Source: JACMQX01 sp044225675 (GTDB lineage: Bacteria > Pseudomonadota > Gammaproteobacteria > Burkholderiales > Burkholderiaceae_C). Taken from it: 64,000 nt of DNA. The position numbers were made by a program, and so were the translations under genes. Under the pieces are notes generated by a model. That model saw nothing but the letters and a program-made list of their open reading frames with translations. It made no database searches and had not been told where the DNA came from. The stretch covers positions 73,552 to 137,551 of the forward strand of contig JBGAIH010000012.1 of assembly GCA_044225675.1 (NCBI GenBank), read 5' to 3'. This document shows positions 1-10,072 of the stretch, piece after piece (within the stretch, counting starts at the first letter, position 1; every line of letters starts with the position of its first letter).

Positions 1-234
1 CCACGGCCAGCGGCCGATGTTGGCGATGCTCTGCTCGTCGATCGCGATGACTGCGACGCGGTCGGACGGCTGGCGCGAGGTCTTGGTGCTCGCATAGTCA
101 TAGAAGCGGCGCTCCAGCGTACCGATGAAGTCGGTGGACTGGTGCAGGATCACGACCGCCAAAACAATCAGCACCCCGGCGAACCAATCGGCGCGCCAGA
201 ACTGACTGCGTTTAGCTGATGAAGATGTGCTCAC
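1..234 (-). CDS. CHASE2-domain protein, N-terminal fragment (runs off the window)
   Basis: The first 78 codons are in the window. After a short polar N-terminus comes one membrane segment (about residues 18-32, FAGVLIVLAVVIL), then the start of an extracytoplasmic CHASE2 sensor: LERRFYDYAS followed by DRVAVIAIDEQSIANIGRWP, the usual CHASE2 beginning. The GTG start at 234 is chosen because a GA-rich ribosome site (gaggggcggggaa) lies just ahead; the upstream ATG is in another frame. CHASE2 is usually joined to a Ser/Thr kinase, histidine kinase or cyclase, but the output domain is outside the window. A second CHASE2 protein lies at 56000-57808. Confidence 0.75.
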   Translation of the reverse strand, partial: MSTSSSAKRSQFWRADWFAGVLIVLAVVILHQSTDFIGTLERRFYDYASTKTSRQPSDRVAVIAIDEQSIANIGRWPW

Positions 235-416
235 TTCCCCGCCCCTCGTCCATGTGCTGGTCAAAAACCTTTGTGCAACAGACCAAGCGACCCGCCCGGG
301 CAATGCCTCAGGCGGGTGCAGTGGTCCTGAGTATGAACGTTAACAGAGGGGCCCGCCCCGGACAAGGGACTTCTGGCGGCGCTCTCTGCGATATGTTGCA
401 AATAAGTAGCACAGGC

Positions 417-448
417 GCGCGTGCATCCGCACACGCGGACGCACGCGC
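417..448 (-). terminator. Stable hairpin downstream of the TerC gene
   Basis: Arms 417-430 and 435-448 pair over 14 bp (one G-U) around an ACAC loop, starting 24 bp past the TerC stop. There is no strong T-run after it, so it may protect a 3' end rather than terminate. The rest of 235-471 shows nothing else I can support. Confidence 0.4.
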
Positions 449-471
449 CCAGGCGCTGTTACGCGCCGCGG

Positions 472-1161
472 TCAGGACTGCGCTTCGGAGTGCCTGCCTC
501 GGGCCTGCATGGCCTTGCCGACACCGACCACGAACACGGCGCCCGCCACCGCAGCGGCGTAATGGAGCCAGGGATTGGCCGTGGCGACGTCCTTGAGGAT
601 GTTGTCGCTGACGATGGTCTCGCCCGCCACCCAGCCGATAAGCGCCGCGCCGAGGGTGATGATGATCGGGAAGCGCTCCATGAGCTTGACCATCAGCGTG
701 GCGCCGAAGATCACGAGCGGAATGCTGATGGCCAGGCCGATGATCAGCAGCACCGTGCTGCCCTTGGCGGCGGCGGCGACGGCGATCACGTTGTCGAGGC
801 TCATCACGAGGTCGGCGATCAGGATGGTCCGCACGGCCGCGAACATGCTGCCGTATTCCTTGCTTTCGCCTTCGTCGCCCTCTTCCTCGCCCAGCAGTTG
901 CAGGCCGATCCACAGCAGCAGCAGACCGCCGATGATCTGCAGGAAGGACAGCGCCAGCAGCTTGGCCGCCACGACGGTGAGCACGATCCGCAGGACGACT
1001 GCGGCGCCGGAGCCGAGCAGGATGGCCTGCTTCTGCTGCTGCGGCGGCAGCGAACGGGCCGCCAGCGCGATCACGACCGCGTTGTCACCCGACAGGATGA
1101 TATTGATCCAGATGATCTTGACCAGGCCCACCCAGAAATCGGGGCTTTGCAGAAACTCCAT
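472..1161 (-). CDS. TerC-family integral membrane protein (YjbE/YkoY type)
   Basis: A 229-residue, seven-helix membrane protein of the TerC family. Two inverted-repeat halves carry the family's acidic motifs, SGDN at 24-27 and SLDN at 121-124, thought to bind divalent metal. An acidic loop (GEEEGDEGESKEYG, about 91-104) separates the halves. Relatives export Mn2+, often under yybP-ykoY riboswitch control; I find no such riboswitch here, although a hairpin lies in the leader. The gene follows sucD on the same strand, 135 bp downstream, so it may be partly co-transcribed. The exact substrate is inferred from the family. Confidence 0.85.
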   Translation of the reverse strand: MEFLQSPDFWVGLVKIIWINIILSGDNAVVIALAARSLPPQQQKQAILLGSGAAVVLRIVLTVVAAKLLALSFLQIIGGLLLLWIGLQLLGEEEGDEGESKEYGSMFAAVRTILIADLVMSLDNVIAVAAAAKGSTVLLIIGLAISIPLVIFGATLMVKLMERFPIIITLGAALIGWVAGETIVSDNILKDVATANPWLHYAAAVAGAVFVVGVGKAMQARGRHSEAQS

Positions 1162-1186
1162 TGATGCTCTCCAGTGTTATGAATGA

Positions 1187-1229
1187 GGAAAGCGCCCGGA
1201 ACCTGGGGTTCGGAGCGCTTCCCTTTTTT
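1187..1229 (+). terminator. Hairpin plus T6 in the sucD-terC gap, read on the plus strand
   Basis: GGAAAGCGC (1187-1195) pairs with GCGCTTCC (1215-1222) with further inner pairing, then six T (1224-1229). It looks like an intrinsic terminator for plus-strand transcription, yet no plus-strand gene precedes it. In the minus-strand mRNA the same hairpin lies in the TerC leader. Confidence 0.45.
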
Positions 1230-1296
1230 GTGCGAGCCAGTTTAGCGGCTTGCGAATGATCCGGAGTTCGTAATTCTGCTTAGGGCCCCGGGGCTG

Positions 1297-2190
1297 TTAC
1301 AGAAGCGACTTGAGCAGCTTGCCCATCTCGGAGGGGTTGCGGGTGACCTTGAAGCCGCACTCCTCCATGATGGCCAGCTTGGCGTCGGCCGTGTCGGCGC
1401 CACCCGAGATCAGCGCGCCGGCGTGGCCCATGCGCTTGCCGGGAGGTGCCGTGACGCCCGCGATGAAGCCGACGATCGGCTTCTTCATGTTGTCCTTGCA
1501 CCAGCGCGCGGCGTCCGCCTCGTCGGGGCCGCCGATCTCGCCGATCATGATGACGGCGTCGGTTTCCGGGTCGTCATTGAAGGCCTTCATGACGTCGATG
1601 TGCTTGAGGCCGTTGATCGGGTCGCCGCCGATGCCCACGGCGCTCGACTGGCCCAGGCCGATTTCGGTCAGCTGCGCCACGGCTTCGTAGGTCAGCGTGC
1701 CGGAGCGGCTGACCACGCCGATGCGGCCCTTGCGGTGGATATGGCCGGGCATGATGCCGATCTTGATTTCGTCGGGCGTGATGAGGCCGGGGCAGTTGGG
1801 GCCGAGCAGCAGCGTCTTCTTGCCGCCGGCAGCTTCCTTGGCCTTCATGCGGTTGCGCACTTCCAGCATGTCGCGCACCGGAATGCCTTCGGTGATGCAG
1901 ATGGCGAGATCGAGGTCGGCCTCGACAGCCTCCCAGATCGCGGCGGCGGCGCCTGCGGGCGGCACGTAGATCACCGACACGGTGGCGCCCGTCTGCTGGG
2001 CGGCTTCCTTGACGGAGGCGTAGATCGGGATGTTGAAGATCGACTCGCCCGCCTTCTTCGGATTCACACCGGCGACGAAGCAGTTCTTGCCGTTGGCGTA
2101 CTCTTGGCACTTCTCGGTGTGGAACTGGCCGGTCTTGCCGGTGATGCCTTGCGTGATGACGCGGGTGTCTTTGTTGATGTAGATCGACAT
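1297..2190 (-). CDS. sucD: Succinyl-CoA ligase (ADP-forming) alpha subunit
   Basis: SucD, 297 residues, full length. With SucC it makes the TCA-cycle enzyme that interconverts succinyl-CoA and succinate with substrate-level phosphorylation. The N-terminal CoA-binding Rossmann part has the usual TGKTGQFHTE; the phosphohistidine is His256 in KRMGHAGALI. It starts 21 bp after sucC, in the usual sucCD order, and the two are surely one transcript. Confidence 0.97.
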   Translation of the reverse strand: MSIYINKDTRVITQGITGKTGQFHTEKCQEYANGKNCFVAGVNPKKAGESIFNIPIYASVKEAAQQTGATVSVIYVPPAGAAAAIWEAVEADLDLAICITEGIPVRDMLEVRNRMKAKEAAGGKKTLLLGPNCPGLITPDEIKIGIMPGHIHRKGRIGVVSRSGTLTYEAVAQLTEIGLGQSSAVGIGGDPINGLKHIDVMKAFNDDPETDAVIMIGEIGGPDEADAARWCKDNMKKPIVGFIAGVTAPPGKRMGHAGALISGGADTADAKLAIMEECGFKVTRNPSEMGKLLKSLL

Positions 2191-2211
2191 GATGTTCTCT
2201 TCCTGTCCTGC

Positions 2212-3378
<1,167 letters not shown>

Positions 3379-3557
3379 GAGGTCTCTCTCAGGATCTGGA
3401 TGATTTTTCGCCCAACGGGGAACCGGGTGATGTGCGAAAGCTTCGCTGCGGTGAGCAACCGCCAACTGTATCATGCTGCAATGCACCAAAAGCTGACATG
3501 CCTTACAGTGCAGTTTTGACGTTCTCCTCCCAGGAACCCTTCAGGAACCCACGCCCC

Positions 3558-4478
3558 ATGCCCAAGGTTTTCATCGACGGCGAAGCCGGCACCACCGGCC
3601 TCCAGATCCGCGAGCGGCTTCAGCAGATGCCGCAGATCGAGCTCGTGAGCATTGCGCCCGAGCTGCGAAAGGACGCCGCCGCCAAGCGCGAGCTGATGGC
3701 CGGGGTCGATCTGGTGGTGCTGTGCCTGCACGATGATGCGGCCCGGGAATCGGTTGCGATGATCGACGGCATCGCAGCGGCGCAGGGCCGGGGGCCCAAG
3801 GTCATCGATGCCTCCACCGCTCATCGCACAGCGGCTGGCTGGGTTTACGGATTCGCGGAACTTGCCGCCGGCCAGCGCGATGCCATCGTGCAGGCGCCTC
3901 GGGTGTCCAACCCGGGCTGCTACGCCACGGGCGCGATTGCGCTCCTGCGCCCGCTGGTCGATGCCGGCCTGGTGCCAGCTGACTTCCCGCTGTGCCTGCC
4001 CTCGGTCAGCGGCTACTCCGGTGGCGGCCGCACGATGATCGAGGCCTATGAGCAGGGCGCGGCGCCGGCGTTCGAGACCTACGCACTCGGCCTGTCGCAC
4101 AAGCATCTGCCCGAGATCATGAAGTACACCGGCCTGACGCGCCGGCCGATCTTCATCCCCTCGGTCGGCAATTTCGCCCAGGGCATGCTGGTGGACCTGC
4201 CGCTGCATCTCGACACCCTGCCGGGCAAGCCGTCCGCGGCCGACCTCCACGATGCGCTGACCGCCCACTATGCAGGCAGCGAGTGGGTGAGCGTGCTGCC
4301 GCCGACCGAGAGCGGCAAGCTCGACCCGCTGGCGCTCAACGGCACCAACAAGATGGAACTGCGCGTGTTCTCCAACGCGCAGCATCAGCAGGCCGTGGCG
4401 ATCGCCCGCCTGGACAACCTGGGCAAGGGCGCCAGCGGCGCTGCCGTGCAGAACCTCAAGCTGATGCTCGGGCTCTGA
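3558..4478 (+). CDS. argC: N-acetyl-gamma-glutamyl-phosphate reductase, short (type 2) form
   Basis: ArgC, 306 residues, carries out the NADPH-dependent third step of arginine synthesis. Residues 7-16 (DGEAGTTGLQ) form the nucleotide-binding turn; the catalytic cysteine is Cys121 in SNPGCYATG. Its length places it with the type 2 AGPR family rather than the ~345-residue type 1 enzymes. The ATG at 3558 is chosen because homology begins at MPKVFIDG. It stands alone without other arg genes and ends 9 bp before the stop of convergent recX. Confidence 0.93.
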   Translation: MPKVFIDGEAGTTGLQIRERLQQMPQIELVSIAPELRKDAAAKRELMAGVDLVVLCLHDDAARESVAMIDGIAAAQGRGPKVIDASTAHRTAAGWVYGFAELAAGQRDAIVQAPRVSNPGCYATGAIALLRPLVDAGLVPADFPLCLPSVSGYSGGGRTMIEAYEQGAAPAFETYALGLSHKHLPEIMKYTGLTRRPIFIPSVGNFAQGMLVDLPLHLDTLPGKPSAADLHDALTAHYAGSEWVSVLPPTESGKLDPLALNGTNKMELRVFSNAQHQQAVAIARLDNLGKGASGAAVQNLKLMLGL

Positions 4479-4487
4479 GGCGAACGG

Positions 4488-4946
4488 TCAGAGGCAGTCT
4501 TCTTCGTCCGAACCTGCGACGACGCGGCGCAGCACCTCGGCGCCGAAGCCGCGCGACGCGAGAAACCGCATCTGCCGGCCCCGCTCTGTCGCATCGGCCG
4601 GGGGGGTTCCAAACTTGCGGCGCCAGACCTCCCGGGCCCGCTCGTACTCGCTGGCCTTGAGCGAGGCCATGGCCTCGCTGACCGCCTCCGCCGGCAGTCC
4701 TCGCGCGTTGAGCTCCTGGCGGATGCGCAGGGCACCCAGCTTGGGGGCCTTGCGGTGGACGATGGAGTCAACCACCCGCTGCTCCGACACGAAGCCCTTG
4801 GCCTGCAGTTCGTCAAGAACCCGCGCCAGCTCGCCGGGTTGCTGCTCGTGTACCGCGAGCTTGCGCTCCAGCTCAGCCCGCGAATGCTCGCGGGTGGCCA
4901 GGTAGCGCAGCGCCCGCCCCTTCAGCGACAGTTGCCCGAGTGGCAT
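4488..4946 (-). CDS. recX: Regulatory protein RecX
   Basis: RecX, 152 residues, an all-helical three-repeat protein that binds the RecA filament and limits its growth. The repeats are visible as RALRYLATREHSRAELERKL, VLDELQAKGFVSEQRVVDSI and IRQELNARGLPAEAV. It follows recA on the same strand after 77 bp, the usual recA-recX order, so SOS-inducible read-through from recA is expected. Confidence 0.93.
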   Translation of the reverse strand: MPLGQLSLKGRALRYLATREHSRAELERKLAVHEQQPGELARVLDELQAKGFVSEQRVVDSIVHRKAPKLGALRIRQELNARGLPAEAVSEAMASLKASEYERAREVWRRKFGTPPADATERGRQMRFLASRGFGAEVLRRVVAGSDEEDCL

Positions 4947-5023
4947 GGATCTGCCTGAGCCTTTCCGGATGGATGCGTTTCGGGGTGGATGCGTTCACAC
5001 AGGGCACGGGGCGCGGCGTGCGC

Positions 5024-6070
5024 TCATTCCTGCTCGGCCACGTCGGGCAGCAGCGGAATGCCCAGCGACTCGCGCACCTTGTTCTCGATCTCGTGCGACA
5101 GCGCCGGGTTCTCGCGCAGGAACTCGCGCGCGTTGTCGCGGCCCTGGCCGATCTTCTCGCCGTTGTAGGCGTACCAGGCGCCGGACTTCTCGATGATGCG
5201 GGCCTCCACGCCCATGTCGATGATCTCGCCCTCGCGGCTGATGCCTTCGCCGAACAGGATGTCGAACTCGGCCGTCTTGAAAGGAGGCGACACCTTGTTC
5301 TTGACCACCTTCACCTTGGTCTCGTTGCCGATGGAGTCCTCGCCCTTCTTGATGGTGCCGGTGCGGCGGATATCCAGGCGCACGGAAGCGTAGAACTTGA
5401 GCGCATTGCCGCCCGTGGTGGTTTCGGGGCTGCCGAACATCACGCCGATCTTCATCCGGATCTGGTTGATGAAGATGACCATGCAGTTGGCCTTCTTGAT
5501 GGTGGCGGTGAGCTTGCGCAGGGCCTGGCTCATGAGGCGGGCCTGCAGGCCGGGCAGGGAATCGCCCATTTCACCCTCGAGTTCGGCCTTGGGCGTGAGC
5601 GCGGCGACCGAGTCGACCACGATCAGGTCGACCGCCCCCGAACGCACCAGCGAGTCCACGATCTCGAGCGCCTGCTCGCCGGTGTCGGGCTGGCTGATCA
5701 GCAGGTCCTGCAGATTGACGCCCAGGTTCTGCGCGTAATTGATGTCCAGCGCGTGCTCGGCATCGACGAAGGCGCACTGGCCGCCGAGCTTCTGCATTTC
5801 GGAGATGACCTGCAGCGTGAGCGTGGTCTTGCCCGAGGACTCCGGGCCGTAGATCTCGATGACGCGGCCGCGCGGCAGCCCGCCCACGCCCAGCGCGATG
5901 TCCAGCCCCAGCGAGCCGGTGGACACTACCTGGATGTCCTCGATCACTTCGCCTTCGCCCAGGCGCATGATCGTGCCCTTGCCGAACTGCTTTTCGATCT
6001 GCGCCAGCGCCGCCTGCAGGGCCTTGGCCTTTTCGCTGTTGGGACCGAGCCCCTTGACCGGTGCGTCCAT
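5024..6070 (-). CDS. recA: Recombinase RecA
   Basis: RecA, 348 residues, the DNA-strand exchange ATPase and LexA coprotease. Walker A is GPESSGKT at 75-82; the Walker B strand is LIVVDSVAALTP, and loop 2 contains GGNALKFYASVRLDIRR. The start is the ATG at 6070, behind a clear AAGGAG site, where homology begins (MDAPVKGLGPNSEKAKAL); the frame stays open 45 codons upstream but crosses the promoter. A LexA-like box overlapping the promoter lies 59-78 bp ahead of it. Confidence 0.98.
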   Translation of the reverse strand: MDAPVKGLGPNSEKAKALQAALAQIEKQFGKGTIMRLGEGEVIEDIQVVSTGSLGLDIALGVGGLPRGRVIEIYGPESSGKTTLTLQVISEMQKLGGQCAFVDAEHALDINYAQNLGVNLQDLLISQPDTGEQALEIVDSLVRSGAVDLIVVDSVAALTPKAELEGEMGDSLPGLQARLMSQALRKLTATIKKANCMVIFINQIRMKIGVMFGSPETTTGGNALKFYASVRLDIRRTGTIKKGEDSIGNETKVKVVKNKVSPPFKTAEFDILFGEGISREGEIIDMGVEARIIEKSGAWYAYNGEKIGQGRDNAREFLRENPALSHEIENKVRESLGIPLLPDVAEQE

Positions 6071-6128
6071 GGAAATCTCCTTGAAAATCAATGCGTTAGA
6101 GGGATCATCGCATCTGCTTTTAACCACA

Positions 6129-6148
6129 GGCTGGATGCTTGAACAGTA
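6129..6148 (-). promoter_or_regulatory. LexA-like SOS box of recA
   Basis: On the minus strand the site reads TACTGTTCAAGCATCCAGCC: the left half TACTGT is perfect and the core is CTG-N10-CAG (6131-6146). It touches the -10 element, where a repressor would block recA. The right half is weak. Confidence 0.65.
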
Positions 6149-6176
6149 GTCTATGAGGCTGCTTGTATTTGGTAAA
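6148..6176 (-). promoter_or_regulatory. Sigma70-type promoter of recA
   Basis: On the minus strand: -35 TTTACC (6171-6176), 17-bp spacer, -10 TAGACT (6148-6153), overlapping the first base of the LexA-like box. This leaves a leader of about 70 nt. Confidence 0.6.
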
Positions 6177-6211
6177 CAGATTTTTTCGTCAGTTTGCCTT
6201 ACCATTTCAGC

Positions 6212-6736
6212 ATGCCCTCCCGCCCGCCTGCGACCGAGCCCGATGCCGCCCCCTCATCCGGTCTGGCAGAACTGCCGACGGAAGACGGCTGGCGACAGAC
6301 GCACCTCGGCCGGCTGCTCGGCCACGCCATGCGCCGCTTCGACGAGCGGGTGCTGGAGCTGATGGCGCGCAACGTCGACGTCCCGCTGGCGCTCGCCAAC
6401 CTCGCGGCGCGTGCCCAGGTGAGCGCGGCCCATATCCACATCACCCGGCATCTGGCGCTGCGCGGCTCGCGCCTGACGGAACTGGCGCAGAGCGCCGGCA
6501 TGAGCAAGCAGGCCATGGGCGATCTGGTGGACCAATGCGAGGCCTGGGGCCTCGTGACGCGAGTTGCCGATCCGCTGGACGCGCGAGCCAGGCTCGTGCA
6601 GTTCACGCCCATCGGTCTGGCCTGGCTGCAGGCCTTCCGCGACGCGGTGGCCCAGGCGGAAGCCGAGTTCCGCCAGGCCGTCGGCGCAGAGGTGGCCACG
6701 GTCGTCATGCTCGGGCTGGAAGCCTACGCGAGCTGA
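6212..6736 (+). CDS. MarR-family transcriptional regulator
   Basis: 174 residues with the MarR winged-helix fold: RLTELAQSAGMSKQAMGDLVDQCEAWGLVTRVADPLDARARLVQFT covers the recognition helix and wing (with the D-x-R of the family). The C-terminal dimer helix follows. The ATG at 6212 is used; a TTG at 6194 would add six residues, and neither has a clear ribosome site. It is divergent from recA, and its promoter must overlap the recA control region. The ligand and targets are unknown. Confidence 0.85.
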   Translation: MPSRPPATEPDAAPSSGLAELPTEDGWRQTHLGRLLGHAMRRFDERVLELMARNVDVPLALANLAARAQVSAAHIHITRHLALRGSRLTELAQSAGMSKQAMGDLVDQCEAWGLVTRVADPLDARARLVQFTPIGLAWLQAFRDAVAQAEAEFRQAVGAEVATVVMLGLEAYAS

Positions 6737-6770
6737 AATCCGCGTTCGCGGCCCAGGGTCCGTCCGACCC

Positions 6771-6788
6771 TGTCGGTCGGCACCGACA
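6771..6788 (+). promoter_or_regulatory. GlrR-type upstream activating site A1
   Basis: TGTCGGTCGGCACCGACA, a perfect TGTC-N10-GACA inverted repeat, the consensus described for the sigma54 activator GlrR. It lies 120 bp upstream of the -24 element. Confidence 0.7.
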
Positions 6789-6791
6789 ACG

Positions 6792-6804
6792 CAAGTCATT
6801 GATT
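6792..6804 (-). promoter_or_regulatory. IHF site A1
   Basis: On the minus strand AATCAATGACTTG matches the IHF consensus WATCAANNNNTTR exactly. It starts 3 bp after site A1, the same offset as at the 50.4 kb promoter. Confidence 0.6.
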
Positions 6805-6837
6805 TCATTGGGCTTGTCCCACAAACCGCGGCCACCG

Positions 6838-6855
6838 TGTCGGCAAACACCGACA
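6838..6855 (+). promoter_or_regulatory. GlrR-type upstream activating site A2
   Basis: TGTCGGCAAACACCGACA, perfect TGTC-N10-GACA; the palindrome extends one base each side (6837-6856). It shares 16 of 18 bases with site B2 (50457-50474, opposite orientation). It ends 53 bp before the -24/-12 element starts, exactly as B2 does. Confidence 0.75.
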
Positions 6856-6877
6856 CTCCGACGCCGCGGATTTCACG

Positions 6878-6890
6878 TAACCCATTGATT
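6878..6890 (-). promoter_or_regulatory. IHF site A2
   Basis: On the minus strand AATCAATGGGTTA is an exact WATCAANNNNTTR match, placed between the activator site and the promoter where DNA bending helps a sigma54 activator reach RNA polymerase. Confidence 0.7.
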
Positions 6891-6907
6891 TTATTGAATA
6901 TTTTTCC

Positions 6908-6922
6908 TGGCACGGGGCTTGA
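6908..6922 (+). promoter_or_regulatory. Sigma54-type -24/-12 promoter of the NHL lipoprotein gene
   Basis: TGGCACGGGGCTTGA: the -24 half TGGCACG is perfect and the spacing to the -12 half is right, but TTGA replaces the usual TTGC. The same deviation occurs in the partner promoter at 50527. Transcription would start near 6933. A perfect 8-bp-arm hairpin (6937-6955) falls in the leader. Confidence 0.7.
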
Positions 6923-6981
6923 GATGTCTTAGGTCATGCCGACGCAGCGTCGGCAGCCCAACCACAAACCAGGAGCCTCTC

Positions 6982-9207
6982 ATGCCATTCCTCACCTCTC
7001 GCCATCCCCTCCCGTCCCGCCGCCGCTCGCGTCGGCCGGCCCTGGCCGCATGCGCCATTCTGCTGAGCCTGGGCCTCGCGGCCTGCGGCGGCGGTGGCGG
7101 CGGCGCCACGACCGAAAGCCTGGGCGGCTCCGGCAGCACGGGTGGCAGCAGCACCCAGGACGGCTCTGGCGGGTCGGGCACGCCTCTGGCGCCGGTCGGC
7201 CCGCAGATGGTCCAGCTGGCGGGCAGCCCCTATCGCAACGGGAACATCAATGGGGCGGGCGAGATCGCGCGCTTTGGAAACAGCGTCGGCAGTGCCGTGT
7301 TCGATGCCGCAGGCAATCTCTACGTTGCCGATGGTGGAAACCACGTCATTCGCAAGATCGGCACCGACGGCGTCGTCAGCGACTACGCGGGCAAGTCAGC
7401 TGACCAGGGCAGTGCCAACGGAAGCCTCGACAATGCACGCTTTCAGGTGCCAGCCGGCATGGCCCGCGATACGGCCGGCAACATCTACATTGCCGAACGC
7501 AGCAATCACAGCGTGCGCAAGATCACGCCGGAAGGCGTCGTCAGCCTGGTCGCCGGTGGCGGCAACTGCGCCGGAACCGACGGGGTTGCCGGAGCCGCAC
7601 GCTTTTGCTCGCCGCAAGCGATCGCCGTCGATGGAGCCGGCATCCTCTACGTCGCCGATACGTCGAATCACACGATCCGCAAGATCCTGCCCGACGGCAC
7701 CGTGACCACGCTCGCCGGCACCGCCGGCATGTCGGGCAAGGACGATGGCATGGGCGCAGCCGCCCGGTTCAACAATCCCACGGGCATCGTGGTGAGTGCC
7801 GCCGGGGACATCTATGTGGCCGACCAGTCCAACGCCGTCATCCGTCGCATCCTGGCCGACGGCACCGTGACCACCTTCGCCGGCACGGCGGGCTCCACCG
7901 GAGGCACGGACGGTGTCGGTGCCGCCGCGCGCTTTTACGGCCCCTCAGGCCTGTCCATCGACAGCGCGGGACGTCTCGTCGTGGCCGAAATCTATGGTCG
8001 ACGCGTGCGTCGCATCGATCTGGCCACCGCAGCCGTGGAAACTCTCGCGGGATCGGGCAACACCGGCGACGCCGACGGAACCGGCACGGCCGCCAGCTTT
8101 ACCTCCCCCGTGGCCGTGGCCACCGCACCCAACGGTGACCTCGCCGTCATGGAGGAAGATGGCCGCGTCCGCCGTGTCACGTCGGCAGGCGTCGTCACCA
8201 CCATCGCAGGCAAGTGGTCCGGGCCCGGCATCGTCAACGCCGCAGGAACGGCCGCGCGCTTCAACCAGCCTCAGCACCTGGCCCAGGACAAGGCCGGCAA
8301 CGTCTATGTGGCAGACATGTACAACCGCGTCATCCGCCGCGTGAGTCCGGACGGGGTCGTCACGACCTTCTCGGGCACGGGCAGCTATGACGTGAAGGAC
8401 GGCACCGCCACGGTGGCCCGGTTCGGCTCATTCATCGGCATCGCGATCGACGACGCCGGCAACCTGTTCGTGGCAGACCCGTCGACGCAGACCATCCGCA
8501 AGGTCACGACCGATGGCACGGCGAGCACGCTCGCCGGCTCGCTCAACACCCAAGGCAACGCCGACGGCACCGGTGCCGCCGCGTCGTTCCGCTCCCCGAC
8601 GGCACTCGTCGTCGGCAAGGACGGCAACGTCTACGTCGCCGACCGCGGCAATCACTGCGTGCGACGCATCACGCAGGCTGGCGAGACCTCAGCGTTTGCC
8701 GGCACGTGCGGCACGGGCACCTACGGCGACGGCAACGCCGCCAACGACGACGGCATGGGCGCGGCAGCACGCTTTTCCTTCCCGTCCGGCATGGCCGTGG
8801 ACGCGGACGGCAACCTTTACGTGAGCGAGCAGGGCGTCCATCGAATCCGGAAAATCACCCCCGCCGGGCAAGTCAGCACATTGGCTGGCGGCGCCAACAA
8901 CAGTTCAGCCGACTATGTGGACGGTCCCGTGGCCACCGCGAAGTTCTACCAGCCGACGCAAATGACATTCGACGACCAGTCCAACCTGTACGTGGCCGAC
9001 AAACGCAATCACGTCATCCGCAAGATCACACCGGCCGGCATGGTCAGCACGATCGCCGGTCTGCCCGGCCTGCCCGGCGACACCCATGGCCAGAGCGTAA
9101 GCCCGACCCAAGGCCGGCTGAACAATCCCAGCGGCATCAGCTGGCACGCCGGCAAGCTCACCGTGAGCACCGGCAACGGCCTGGTCCGGATCGACCTGGC
9201 CCCCTGA
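6982..9207 (+). CDS. NHL-repeat lipoprotein
   Basis: 741 residues. A twin-basic N-terminus leads into a lipoprotein signal peptide with lipobox LAAC, making Cys35 the lipidated residue, followed by a Gly/Ser linker. The rest is about eleven NHL repeats of 55-60 residues, each with a version of 'DxAGNLYVADxxNHxIRKI...DGxVSTxAG', plus a partial last one, predicting one or two beta-propellers outside the inner membrane. NHL propellers bind proteins, sugars or RNA; no catalytic domain is visible. The start at 6982 follows AGGAG. It is monocistronic: a terminator follows at 9257. It is controlled by the sigma54-type promoter at 6908. Confidence 0.85.
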   Translation: MPFLTSRHPLPSRRRSRRPALAACAILLSLGLAACGGGGGGATTESLGGSGSTGGSSTQDGSGGSGTPLAPVGPQMVQLAGSPYRNGNINGAGEIARFGNSVGSAVFDAAGNLYVADGGNHVIRKIGTDGVVSDYAGKSADQGSANGSLDNARFQVPAGMARDTAGNIYIAERSNHSVRKITPEGVVSLVAGGGNCAGTDGVAGAARFCSPQAIAVDGAGILYVADTSNHTIRKILPDGTVTTLAGTAGMSGKDDGMGAAARFNNPTGIVVSAAGDIYVADQSNAVIRRILADGTVTTFAGTAGSTGGTDGVGAAARFYGPSGLSIDSAGRLVVAEIYGRRVRRIDLATAAVETLAGSGNTGDADGTGTAASFTSPVAVATAPNGDLAVMEEDGRVRRVTSAGVVTTIAGKWSGPGIVNAAGTAARFNQPQHLAQDKAGNVYVADMYNRVIRRVSPDGVVTTFSGTGSYDVKDGTATVARFGSFIGIAIDDAGNLFVADPSTQTIRKVTTDGTASTLAGSLNTQGNADGTGAAASFRSPTALVVGKDGNVYVADRGNHCVRRITQAGETSAFAGTCGTGTYGDGNAANDDGMGAAARFSFPSGMAVDADGNLYVSEQGVHRIRKITPAGQVSTLAGGANNSSADYVDGPVATAKFYQPTQMTFDDQSNLYVADKRNHVIRKITPAGMVSTIAGLPGLPGDTHGQSVSPTQGRLNNPSGISWHAGKLTVSTGNGLVRIDLAP

Positions 9208-9256
9208 GCGCCTGATCTCTGTTTCCTTGCCTCCTCGGCGTGCGCCCTGCGCACTT

Positions 9257-9282
9257 GCCCGCCAACCCTGGCGGGCTTTTTT
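9257..9282 (+). terminator. Intrinsic terminator after the NHL lipoprotein
   Basis: GCCCGCCA (9257-9264), ACCC loop, TGGCGGGC (9269-9276), then six T. Confidence 0.9.
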
Positions 9283-9376
9283 ATTTCGCTGCCGGATAGC
9301 GGAACTGCCTAGAATTTGGACTGGGACCGGCTCCAAAATATTCCTTCAGGCCAGGCACCCGACCGAGGAGACAGCC

Positions 9377-10051
<675 letters not shown>

Positions 10052-10072
10052 CGCCCCCTGCCGACTGCGCGC

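Noticed and set aside
1162..1296. yybP-ykoY manganese riboswitch in front of the TerC gene
   Set aside because: The conserved loop sequences of that class are absent; only the hairpin at 1187-1229 is visible.
7240..9190. CRISPR-like or satellite repeats
   Set aside because: The periodicity is protein-level NHL repeats with diverged DNA, not conserved direct repeats with spacers.
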